A stretch of 64,000 nucleotides of DNA, from the NCBI GenBank assembly GCA_028673005.1, contig CM054115.1:193696370-193760369 (forward strand), in the 5' to 3' direction. Of the stretch, positions 1 through 8,989 are shown one piece after another; within the stretch, counting starts at the first letter, position 1, and each line of letters starts with the position of its first letter. The stretch is from Tanypteryx hageni. Lineage: Eukaryota; Arthropoda; Insecta; Odonata; Petaluridae. Under the pieces are notes generated by a model. It was not told the origin of the DNA, did not search any database, and saw nothing but the letters and a program-made list of their open reading frames with translations. The position numbers and the translations under genes are program-made.

Positions 1-205
1 GGATACTAATGGGCTTTATCTTCTCTGCCGCAACGTTTAAATAAGTATCCAATGCACGTTTGTATAGATGCTATTTATCTACATCGCTCAGATCATTCCT
101 GTTTAAGACGTTTTGCATTTCTTCGTCTAATTTAGATATTCGTGCTTTCGATCGTTTTCTATCGAGAACTTCGGGGTCGATGAGTAACATCTTTTTGAGA
201 CTCAT
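1..205 (-). pseudogene. Partial small ORF of the viral-type element, runs off the left edge
   Basis: The ATG at 203-205 overlaps the stop of the next gene (ATGA at 202-205), a tight arrangement typical of compact viral gene blocks. The frame opens with MSLKKMLLIDPEVL, is rich in Lys/Arg/Glu, meets a TAG at 71-73, and then stays open to base 1. Similar small 'LIDP' ORFs sit beside the packaging ATPase in Polinton/adintovirus elements (recalled family knowledge, not searched). Function is unknown. The single stop suggests decay, and truncation by the window hides the C-terminus. Confidence 0.45.
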
Positions 206-522
206 TTGTTTATCAGACTGCCTATAATTCCGCTGAGAATAGAACCGATGAGCATTGGAAGGAAACCGCCTTTCTGAATCAATAATGTCCGCTTCTGTTT
301 CAAGGACCCTTTCTTATCACCGAGCGCTCTCAGCGTTTTACAATGATTTTTCTTTAAGGTAGGGCTTATTTTATGATTCCCGTTCAAAGTGTTCAAGCAA
401 CACTCGCACAAGACTTTGATAACCTCTTCGTCTACGTTTTTCAAAATCGCGTTACGCAATTTAGGCTTGGCGCTTTTCAAGACGTGTAGCAAATATTTAT
501 TAGATCTCAGCCTTTTCATCAT
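202..522 (-). CDS. Small basic protein with hydrophobic C-terminus, adintovirus/Polinton virion-type
   Basis: An intact 106-residue ORF. Residues 1-85 are strongly basic (many Lys/Arg) with a CECC cysteine cluster near residue 40. A Gly-Gly (QKGGFLP) follows at about residue 84-90, then a hydrophobic segment rich in Ile, Leu and Gly. Basic proteins with a GG site before a hydrophobic tail recall adenovirus-type core or pVI/pX precursors cleaved by an adenain-like protease, and related ORFs occur in Polinton/adintovirus elements. That assignment is inference from layout. The gene overlaps the packaging ATPase by 23 bases upstream and the next small ORF downstream (ATGA). No stop interrupts it, unlike its neighbours. 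Confidence 0.55.
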   Translation of the reverse strand: MMKRLRSNKYLLHVLKSAKPKLRNAILKNVDEEVIKVLCECCLNTLNGNHKISPTLKKNHCKTLRALGDKKGSLKQKRTLLIQKGGFLPMLIGSILSGIIGSLINK

Positions 523-1139
523 CGATCAGATGTGATGGCGCATATACAGTGGTAATCTCATCCGGGAATATACGCGTACTGAATCGCAAACGATCGTTCG
601 TCTCTTGTGAGAGGTCCAACACTAAATAACCGTAAGGTTCACAAGTCGCTTCCTTATATACCCTCGTCAACTCCCGAGAATTTTCCGGGTTGACCTGTCT
701 CGCCAAATTTCCGAATTGCAGTTTGTCGCGAGGATTACGAATCGCTACGATATATTTAGCATTGAGAGAAATATTTCTCGCTTGAGGATTCTGATAAAAA
801 ACGTTCTGAGTAATGAGAATCACAGAGATATTAAAATGATGAGAACCTTTCGTGAATAATTCGCTGACCTGTCTATTGTACGCTTCGTGCATCAAATCAT
901 CGATGACGAATAGAGTGGGAATTCTGCTTGGATTCTCGAAAGAAGAAACACAATTTTCAAAATTCAACACCATCTATATCAGGCTCGCTCCCGAGACTAC
1001 AGCACCACACTACGCGTTCGATCTTACCATCTGACAGCTGCGGTAGATTACGCAAAAATCTCAAAACGAACGTTGTCTTACCACAACAGCTAGGTCCGGC
1101 GTAAATACAGGTGTAGGGACGTTTCCACCTCAGTGACAT
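500..1139 (-). pseudogene. FtsK/HerA-type DNA packaging ATPase of a Polinton/adintovirus-like element (frameshifted)
   Basis: The N-terminal piece (957-1139) contains a Walker A P-loop, AGPSCCGKTTF, at about 1075-1100. The C-terminal piece (500-973) contains a Walker B, LFVIDDLM, at about 892-915, followed by the conserved run ELFTKGSHH and the sensor-like ITQN. This order matches A32/FtsK-HerA packaging ATPases, which move viral DNA into capsids. The halves are in different frames around 957-973, and the spacing between Walker A and B looks short, so a small deletion plus frameshift is likely. It lies in a minus-strand block upstream of the small virion-type ORF and downstream of the polymerase. 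Family assignment is firm; function is lost as it stands. Confidence 0.8.
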
Positions 1140-1175
1140 AACACTAACTGAGCATATTTCCTTAAACTGTAATTT

Positions 1176-4100
1176 TTATTCAAGTTTCATCGTCAGATTC
1201 GAAAGCCTCTTCCCAAGTTCTCTTAAAATTTGAATTTTGCAGTTTCCCCAAGCTAAGATATTTATGCCATCCTCGCATATGTAGCGCATATCATCGGAGA
1301 AACTCATCGCTAATTTATTTATTTCAACGGAAAATACATCATGTTTCTTACTGCGAATTACATTCATTTTTCTGAACTGTATAGAGTTATCCATAAGACA
1401 CTTTACATAGTCATCAAATGTTAAGCTGTTTTCGATCACAGATTTAGCAATACCCTTCGCCTTTTTCTTGCCTTTTGCTCCTTTACTTTATAGGAATAAA
1501 GCTTGCTCCTCAATCCCACAAAGTGTGTTTTTGTTTTTATCGCAAAAGCAAGGATGATCGCGAGGGTAATTGGAAGTGTCGTATGTATCGAGGTCGGTCA
1601 GCATGTCCTTGTAAAAGTCTTTAGTCTTAATTTCATAAATAAAGCTGTCCGTGTCGGTATAACATAAATTTACCTTTTCACCATATTTGGGTTTCATAAA
1701 TTCATAGTGGAAATCGTACATTAATGTCTTACTTAAATCTAAGACGCAAAACCCAATGTAAATAGGTTTATTCATCTTAATTACTGTATCTCTCAAGTGG
1801 ACGGCAACCAAATTTTCGTTGAAAATCGTACGATCCAGGAATGTAGACTTAGAAATTAACTTATCCAACCTTTTCTGGTTAGACGCTAACTCTAAACGCA
1901 TTCTTTTTCTCACGTTTTCCATTGTTTTCCCAAATACCGCATTATTCATGAGTTTGTAAAAGTCATTTTTAAACTCATTATCAGCGGTTTTTCTACGTTC
2001 TGTATTTAACTCAATATACGATTTCAATCATGAAGATTGATTAAATTGGATGACGCGATAAATGGTCTTGAGTCTTAGTCCCAGGGAAAGGGCCTGCTTA
2101 AGATTGACGTAGTGAATTACATATTTCGTCTTATCTTCTAGAGTCGTAAGTAGTTTTTTATGTTTACTACCCGGAGGAGTCTTATTTTCAGGACATAATG
2201 GTAGATCAGTGTGTTCGCAGTGGAGCTCGTGGGGGTATTCCAAATCAACTTCTAAAATGTACCCAATGGAATTATCGTCGGGATGGATTCCACATCAACA
2301 TTTTGAATTTCTTTGGTAGAGAGCCACCGAAAACCGCTATATGGAAGGGATCTAGAGAGAACCCATCCATAGAGATTGTAAGCATCCAAATAAATGATAA
2401 AGCGAGACTCAGAATTAGAGTCGAAATTTTCTAAATATTTATTATTTGCCACGCTCTATCGTTTAGAGCATTGGCTTATCCCACCACGTATACCCTGATC
2501 TATTATCAAGATCATATCATAATCAACCAAAAGTTCGAGCTCGTTTTCAGTGCGTTTGAGCATAGCGTCAAACGTCAATCCAGGAGCAGTGTAATACCAC
2601 GCTGGATCAAGATTATATGCTCCTAAACACACGTCTCGAAAGTTTTCAAATACATCAGCCAAAAGGGTAACGTCTGTTTTGAGATATACATCGCTATAGT
2701 CACCCAAAGTCTTACATGCAAAAGTCTCCCAGACTTTCAACGCGTGCGCATAGTTATCGTCAGAAATTCCGTCTTCAGTCAATCGATTGAAAAACTTTTC
2801 TTTTGGTGGCAAACAGGTCTCGTCCAGTTTCGTCCAACTGTCCGTATAATCATAAGGTTACACACCCTTGCGTCGAACCAGATCTAATTGATCACCGAAA
2901 ACCTCACCGGTAAGCTTAAATTTTTCGTGAGGAAGGTTATCCGCCAATTTGGAAAGGGAAGAAGCCATGAACCTGAAGGTATCTAAAAACCTAACTGAAA
3001 ATTTTTCACTTATCGCCTTAGAGAATGCGATATATTTCTCTTCTGAATTTGGGATTACGTGAATCTTTTTGTCGTTGTAACCCGACTCGCTGACAATGAT
3101 GTGAGAATCGTATCCGAAAAGGTTGTGGATGAAGACCGGAAGAAAATTGGGCATTTTAAATTGTAAATTACAAAAATCATGCGCAGGACCTCTATATTCT
3201 CCGGTAAGGTGATCGTGATCCCTCACACGATCCTCGCCTAGGGTCTTCCTGCAGATGTGGCAAGTGGTTAATTCTTGAAATGCCTCCTCTTGATCCGATG
3301 TTAAGGGTGTCATAGGAATCGCATTTTTGTACACAACCTCGATTTTCTCTGCCTCTTCCTTCATTTTGTGCATGAATACTTTTGCAGCATCCTGCCTACG
3401 ATATAAAACTGGTTGAGTGTAACAATTATATGAAACAAGAATGTAGCAGAAACTGAACGGTTCATGTTTTTGGTAAGGGTTTGAATAGGAACATGGAGGC
3501 GTGTTTACACAGGTATCTACCTTTCGGAGAAGGCACTCAAAATCTGCATAAACCACGAAAGGAACCCGAAACATGTGAATGATGTTTTTAAATTTCATCC
3601 ATTTGTTATCCTCCGTGGGTAAAACGATCTTTGCAGGTGACTTGGCTCTACATTCAATTTTATGATCTTCCAGGACTTCCCGATCACGATAGTACGCGAA
3701 GCACCTTTTGCAAATAAAAATTTTATGTTCATATTTCGTTATTTGTGATCTCACCAACCTTTCAAAGTTTTTAATGTAGCAGTAATGGGAATTGTTCTCA
3801 TCTGTCAAGTACAAAAGGTCCCTATGATCTTCTTGTTTCCTATCAACAATTTTGATCGGATAGACAGTTTTTTTCGTTTAAGCCAAAAACGTTGATCGAA
3901 ATATTATTCACCTTCTCAAATTTGGGAATGTCGCATAATCGTACGGGTTAGGAGATGCAATCCTAATTGTACCCATTGAGGAAATCTTCATTATCATATG
4001 AGGATGGCCGTTGAGGATATTTCGGAATATTTTTTGACCAAATCGCATACTTGAAACAATAATAATCAAAATTTTTTATATTAACCATCGCTTTTGTTGC

Positions 4101-4802
4101 TTTTATTTTATATGGTAATTCAATTAATTTGAATCCCCTTAACCGTACGTATTTGTTAATTCTTATTTCCACTCCCTTCACACGTTCAAGACCCCATCCT
4201 GATCCTTTCTCCTGACTCTCGGATTTTTCTTTCAAAATTTTCCCGAACAATTTCTCTAAAATTTCCTCAATGTCATCCATCTGTAATACCCACGAGTTTT
4301 TAGTTTTAAATAGCATATCCTTAATCTCTTCACCTTTCTTAAATACCGCATGCAAAATAATATTAATTTTAAGGGCAGTATATGTTAATTGCTCCCTAAC
4401 TTTAGAAATGAGAATATCTTTGTTTTTTTGGAGAAAGGAAACGACGTCTTTGCATTCCTCGTCACCTCCTATCCAGAACGTTTTCAATCTATTTTTTACC
4501 GCCGATTCGATTTCTGCGATCTCGCCTCCTCGTTAAATTATTGAATTCTCGCGATGAAAGGCGCTGTTCTCGTGGTGAATTCGATTTTTAATCTCATAAT
4601 ACTGTTGACAGAACCTACAGAACCAACGTCCTCTCGCACTATCAACTACTTCACACATTGCCATGTATGTTTCCATATCATCAACACCTTCGTCATTAAA
4701 TACTACTAGTTCTGTAATTTTATTAAAACCCTCCTGAATTTCCTCAAGAGATGTTAATGAACCGGATTTAAAAAGTTATAATATCTCAGATACAGAAGAC
4801 AT
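1176..4802 (-). pseudogene. Protein-primed family B DNA polymerase of a Polinton/Maverick or adintovirus-like element (multiply broken)
   Basis: Consecutive open pieces on the minus strand together cover a PolB of the protein-primed type: 3963-4487, 2858-3814, 2456-2812, 2252-2452, 2028-2243, 1488-2027 and 1176-1439. The likely start is the ATG at 4800-4802, followed by an early in-frame stop. Visible parts in order are a Cys/His pair near the N-terminus (WFCRFC, about 4620), exonuclease motif I (VYADFECLL, about 3547), an inserted EndoVII/HNH-like zinc site (CHICRKTL then DHDHLTGEYRGPAHDFC, about 3165-3265), motif A (LDAYNLYG, about 2385), motif B (KLMNNAVFGK, about 1945), motif C (YTDTDSF, about 1655) and a basic linker. 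Breaks fall near 4500, 3900, 2830, 2454, 2247, 2028 (in-frame stop) and 1488. It would replicate the element's DNA. The decay shows an old copy. Confidence 0.85.
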
Positions 4803-4931
4803 TATGAAAAGAGATAAGGAGGGAATGTAGGTGTAGACCGATGGTAACTATGAAGATAAAGCGTTTAATCTTTTAGTGCGACTCGTAATACTTTTTTAAA
4901 TATTTTACTTGTGAGTAAATATATAGAAAAC

Positions 4932-5189
4932 TTACCTCAAAAGATAGCACCGATAATATCGCTTTTCTTTCACAAGCAGTGAATATAGTGCCGGAAATGC
5001 GAGAAATCTACCGTTTCCAAATAAACAACGTCTCGCAGTAAAACAGCCACTGGAATTCTGAGAGATTTTTTTTCGACCTTTTATACCTTTCTCTAATGCG
5101 CGACGTAAACTACCAGATGTCCTCCAACCATATCCGGGTAAGTCGAAGCAATTCGCGTCTTCATACTTGGCATATGCTACCGTGATCAA
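4932..5189 (-). CDS. Possible PLA2-like (capsid-associated phospholipase) remnant
   Basis: An 85-residue ORF starting MITVAYAKYEDAN. It has the string FDLPGYGW followed by a Ser/Gly loop and LRRALEKGIKG, which resembles the opening of viral phospholipase A2 domains (LPGY, Gly-rich loop, then a basic helix). The expected HD catalytic pair is not visible, so this would be a fragment. The stop codon overlaps a good minus-strand splice donor (AG|GTAAGTTT at about 4930), so the ORF may be an exon rather than a whole gene. It lies between the polymerase and a plus-strand TATA box. The alternative is an unrelated chance ORF. Confidence 0.3.
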   Translation of the reverse strand: MITVAYAKYEDANCFDLPGYGWRTSGSLRRALEKGIKGRKKISQNSSGCFTARRCLFGNGRFLAFPALYSLLVKEKRYYRCYLLR

Positions 5190-5199
5190 GTCACGTTTA

Positions 5200-5320
5200 T
5201 TGGCAGGTCTCCTCTCATGAGTCGCTCACATTAATATTCGATAACACATCCTCGTAGTTGACAGAAAATGAGTCAAGTCACGTTTGTGAAGAGGCCTCAC
5301 ATTAATCCCTCTACTTAATC
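5200..5320. repeat. Imperfect direct repeat upstream of the TATA box
   Basis: The strings AAGTCACGTTT and CTCACATTAAT each occur twice here (about 5187-5234 and 5276-5306), separated by related 'gg(t/c)ctcctc' sequence. The repeat lies in the intergenic space between the minus-strand PLA2-like ORF and the plus-strand TATA box, so it could be part of a shared control region. It could equally be simple duplication. Confidence 0.4.
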
Positions 5321-5430
5321 TTCGGCAAATGAAATGAATTCTCCACCGTGCATTAATTCTTTAACATCACGAGCGTGTTAATCAATTGTAATAATGCTTT
5401 CCGGCCCGCATTCAAGGTAACGTGCCAGGC

Positions 5431-5438
5431 TATATAAG
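5431..5438 (+). promoter_or_regulatory. TATA box (TATATAAG)
   Basis: A consensus TATATAAG sits in a relatively GC-rich context. About 60 bases downstream is a splice donor CG|GTGAGTACGG at 5492/5493, and then the small spliced ORF. This spacing fits a TATA-driven transcript starting near 5460. Confidence 0.55.
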
Positions 5439-5606
5439 CCTTTCACTTGGTTATCCGCCATACGGCTTAAGAAAGAGAAGACTGCTTCCTCGGTGAGTAC
5501 GGTTTCTCATATTTTGCGTATACTGTCACTCATACTGCTTTCTCGCACGAAAGTAATCTAAAATGCATTTTTCTAATCTTTTAACAGTTAAAAAAAGTGA
5601 GAAACA

Positions 5607-5956
5607 ATGGATTTTATTTTAAGAATTAACGGAGTATATTATAAAATTTCGTTGAGTGAGTATTGAAAATTTCTATTCGCCTCACACGTCAATTTTATTT
5701 GTTTAAACTAAGCAAATTTTATGCAGTATATAATATATTTATTTTATTTTCTAATCATCATAATACCTCAATCATGATTCTTATTAAATATGAAGATTAT
5801 TATTAGTTCTTTTTATTTCCTATTTTAGTCGAAATTCCCCAGGAAGTAATAGAAGTGGAGGAGGTGGAGGAGGCTGAGGAGGTGGAGGAGGTGGAGGAGG
5901 TTGAGGTGGAGGAAGATGATGTAGTGATAATATACGAAAAAATTAATAAAAATTAA
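5607..5956 (+). CDS. Possible small spliced gene with acidic Glu/Val-rich tail
   Basis: Predicted from signals only. A TATA box at 5431 and donor at 5492/5493 are followed by an acceptor TTTTAACAG at 5587. An ATG lies at 5607 in good context (ACAATGG). The coding part of exon 2 ends at 5655 before GTGAGT, and the next acceptor is TATTTTAG at 5828. Exon 3 (from 5829) continues in phase to a TAA at 5954-5956, with AATAAA at 5945 and 5955. The product would be about 58 residues: a short hydrophobic start, then a tract of repeated E-V-E-E, then a short end. No known family is recognised. The Glu/Val tract arises from a gtggaggag repeat, so a non-coding repeat is the main alternative. It lies inside the viral-type element, opposite in strand to its neighbours. 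Confidence 0.4.
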
Positions 5957-5959
5957 TAA

Positions 5960-6687
5960 AAATTCCTAATTGTCTGCTTTATTAAAAAATAGTCCATACC
6001 TGGCACAAAAAAGTATGTGATTTGATTCAAACGGACCCTTTTTAAAACAAGTAAGAACCAAACGGTATTAGACGTAATGGAGCATGTGAGAGGTTTCTTT
6101 ATACCTAGAAGAGGCGGTGGGCGTAACATGCATAATGGAGCGGTTTAAAATGAGGTTGGAGGAGGGTGGAGAATAAGAAAACAAAATAGCGAATAAAGAA
6201 AATGATTTAAAAAAAGCAAGAAGCATATTGTGTATTGCGGTTCACATGCGTCTAAGGATAAATTTTGTTAACTTTTTTATTTTTAAAGATAGGCGGCTGA
6301 GACTTCGTATTTGGGAGAGGTCCTAACCGGGCCATGTTTTGCGGGTTGCATAACTCTCAGGGGGCAACCCACACCTTTCCCTAATTTTCAGGGGCAAAAG
6401 TGGTTTTCTCAAATAGCACCTTTATTTATAGAGATAGCCGCTTGGTGTGTTGTATCAAATTTATATAATTTTTAACGCTCCTTCTTCTGACTTTAATAAA
6501 AAATTCATATCTTCCATAATTCCTTTCATTTAACAAAACTCCATCAAATATATGATCAATTTACATTTCATAAGATGTTTGTATGATAGTAATTGAATAA
6601 ATAAAATAAATGGTGACAGTAAAAAGCATTTTATTATATCAGGAATCAATGAATATAAAACAATGTTTCTCCAACATTTTTTAATAA
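5960..6687. other. No gene seen
   Basis: AT-rich 3' flank of the small spliced ORF followed by a more GC-rich patch (about 6290-6420). A very short plus-strand ORF with RRGGGR near 6100 is too short to support. Confidence 0.5.
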
Positions 6688-7109
6688 TTACTTCCCTGTA
6701 CTTCCAAATCCTTTTTTATTTCTATCTGTAGCAGCCAATGAATTTACTTCAATAAAATTCACGTTATCTTCAATTTTTTCAAAAATTATTTGACATTTTT
6801 TCTCCTATTCTTATATCAAAATCGTTGTTTGAGTGATTATAGAGCAAAACCTTGATTTCACCCCTATAATCTGCATCTATAACTCCTGCACCCACTTCTA
6901 TTCCATATTTTAAGGAGAGACCTGATTTTGATGCTAATCTCCCGTATAAACCAGGAGGAATCGCAATGCTCAAACCTGTTGAAATTAATTTTCTGCTTCT
7001 TTTCGGCACAGATATTTTCTGCACTCCTAATATCATATCCAGCAGAATTGGTATAACCTCTCTCGGGAAAGGAAGCAAGGGAATTCACTTTAGTGATCAT
7101 CACGTCCAT
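6688..7109 (-). pseudogene. dUTPase (dUTP pyrophosphatase) relic
   Basis: Trimeric dUTPase motifs appear in order on the minus strand: motif 1 AGYDI (start MDVMITKV at 7109), motif 2 GRLASKSGL, motif 3 GAGVIDADYRGEIK, motif 4 IGEK, and motif 5 KKGFGSTG just before the TAA at 6688-6690. The enzyme hydrolyses dUTP to dUMP and keeps uracil out of DNA. Motif 1 is in one frame, motifs 2-4 in a second and motif 5 in a third, so there are frameshifts near 7000 and 6790. Viral and cellular dUTPases share these motifs. Its place beside the viral-type block and the small ORF upstream suggests it is part of that element. Confidence 0.8.
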
Positions 7110-7191
7110 TGTATAAAATATCTAAAAATGATAGAAAATAAAACAAAAGTAAAAAATTAAAAAATTTTATTTTATAAAATTGGATTGCATT

Positions 7192-7488
7192 TTAAACAAA
7201 TTCCATTTCATATTTGTTATTAATAAAGCCTATATATTTTAATTTGTATATTTCTTTTTGGCTATTTATTTCTGCAATCTCCTCTAATTTGTCAGGATCA
7301 AATCGTTTAGGTAGAAACACTTTGAACTCTTTTTCGTTTTCTTTTTTCAGCGTAGTTAATATCGATTTCCCAAATTTAGTTGTGATAGCCTCCATTTTAA
7401 TAATTGTATATTCCGTGTTACTTGGAAGATCTTTGAAATTTTTTAATGAAGTTTCATTACTTTTGTTGAACCTTCTTTTCACATCCAT
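7192..7488 (-). CDS. Small conserved-looking protein, possible OB-fold/ssDNA-binding type
   Basis: An intact 98-residue ORF (MDVKRRFNKS start, NKYEMEF end), Lys/Glu rich. It has alternating beta-like stretches (EYTIIKMEAI, SILTTLKK, FKVFLPKRF, YKLKYIGF) and no cysteine or transmembrane segment. The pattern 'short strand, TKFGKS, strand, FLPKRF, YIGF' recalls small proteins encoded in arthropod viral-type elements, and a compact beta-barrel (OB-like) fold is plausible but unproven. It lies 82 bases upstream of the dUTPase start on the same strand, so the two may have been co-transcribed. No disabling mutation is visible. Confidence 0.5.
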   Translation of the reverse strand: MDVKRRFNKSNETSLKNFKDLPSNTEYTIIKMEAITTKFGKSILTTLKKENEKEFKVFLPKRFDPDKLEEIAEINSQKEIYKLKYIGFINNKYEMEFV

Positions 7489-7840
7489 CTAAAACATATT
7501 AATGTATGAGTTAAGACAAATACTTACTGACTTCATGTTAATTATTTTAGGTAAATAGTATATTACTTACGGTTATCTCAGACTAGTCTTCAAAAATGAT
7601 GAACTTGCAAATGTAGGAATGGCAATCTCAAAACCGCGGAGATTAAAAGCCGATGCACTGCTTCACCACAGATTCAATGATGAACGTACGCCTATTAAGT
7701 TCTTATACCTAAAGATCGCTCAATTTATCCTTGAAGTAATTTATATTAGATAACTATTGCGTCATTTTCAAACTACGCAATAGAGCTATAGCCTCGAATG
7801 AGAACAGGTATGCTGTGGTTTCTAGTACCCGTATCGTTAC

Positions 7841-8004
7841 TGCGCAATACAGTGTCCTTGGAGTTTTTCCATAGCCTTGAGTTGACCAGGTGTGCTTCGG
7901 CATTGAGTACACGTGCCGATTCTGCGCAATACAGTATCCTTGGAGTTTTGCCATAGCCTTGAGTTGACCAAGTGTGCTGCGGCCTTTAAGTCGGAGGACG
8001 GAAG
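7841..8004. repeat. Two tandem copies of an 82-bp unit
   Basis: TGCGCAATACAGT followed by 'ccttggagttt' and 'catagccttgagttgacca' recurs at 7841 and 7923, a period of 82 bases with few mismatches. A partial third match (ctgcataatag, cttggccttgacc) follows near 8040-8080. The rest of 7489-8190 holds no gene. Confidence 0.7.
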
Positions 8005-8194
8005 TTGGTTGCAGGTGCCCTTGAGTACACGTGTTCTGACTGCATAATAGGGTGACCATGACCTTTAGCTTGGCCTTGACCTGTGCCAGAACCGCTAAAA
8101 TCACCCTACTCTCAACCCAGACCACTATCCCGCTCTCACTCTCCCGCCTTACTTTCTAGTGTTAAAACAATTTGATTATGTAACATCCCCTCAA

Positions 8195-8980
8195 TAAAAT
8201 CAGATATGCAAAGGAACTCAAACAAATAAAACAAATTGCCACTAAACTTGGATACGACAATAATTTAATTTATAAATTAGTGAGAAAACATATCTTTAAT
8301 AAAACCTTGTCCAATGCCACTTCCCTCAAATTAGACAACAAAAAAGAGGACAAATATGTAAAATTGCCTTATTTTCCACCATTAAACAGAGGCTTGAACA
8401 AAATTTTTAAACATAAGAATTATACCATAACATATATAAATCCTTATAATTTGAAAAATTTACTGGGCAGTACAAAAGACAGAACAGAATCTTTGAACAA
8501 GTCCGGTATTTATAAAATACAATGCTCACACTGCGACAAAAAGTACATAGGACAAACAAGAAGGAAACTAATAACACGCTTCAAGGAACATATGGCTCAC
8601 TATAAATATAATCGTTTTGAAAAATCAAGCGTTGCCAACCACATCTTTGAAACAGGTCATAGTATACACGTAAACGATTTAACATTGATAACTTCAGCCA
8701 ATAACTCACTAAACTCGTTAGAAAACCTTCACATTTACAAAAACCGCGATACACTTATGAACACGGACACAGATTTCAACAAGACCCTACACAAACTGAC
8801 AGATTTAAACGACACACACGCCGAAAAATCTTTCCGCGCTTTACTTGTTTCTCGGTCGTCTTCTTAATACTTTCCGTTTCAAACCTTGCAGTTGGCTCCC
8901 AGTCACTGTTGAAACAGGTTTTACCCCTGACGATGCCCACCTTGTGGGCGAAATGCATTGGGTTTTGTAACCCTCTAATT
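8195..8980 (+). mobile_element. Penelope-like retroelement fragment A (C-terminal GIY-YIG part and 3' UTR)
   Basis: The ORF 8280-8867, extendable upstream to about 8200, has the linker typical of Penelope-like elements and then a GIY-YIG endonuclease domain. Seen are SGIYKIQCSHCDKKYIGQT, an Arg in RRKLITRFKEH and the downstream NHIFETGH. The GIY-YIG nuclease nicks target DNA for insertion. The reverse transcriptase part is absent, so the copy is 5'-truncated. Downstream, 8927-8953 holds CTGACGA, a perfect 6-bp hairpin (GCCCAC/GTGGGC) and GAAA, a signature seen at Penelope-like 3' ends. The next fragment begins right after. Confidence 0.8.
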
Positions 8981-8989
8981 GTTTGGCTA

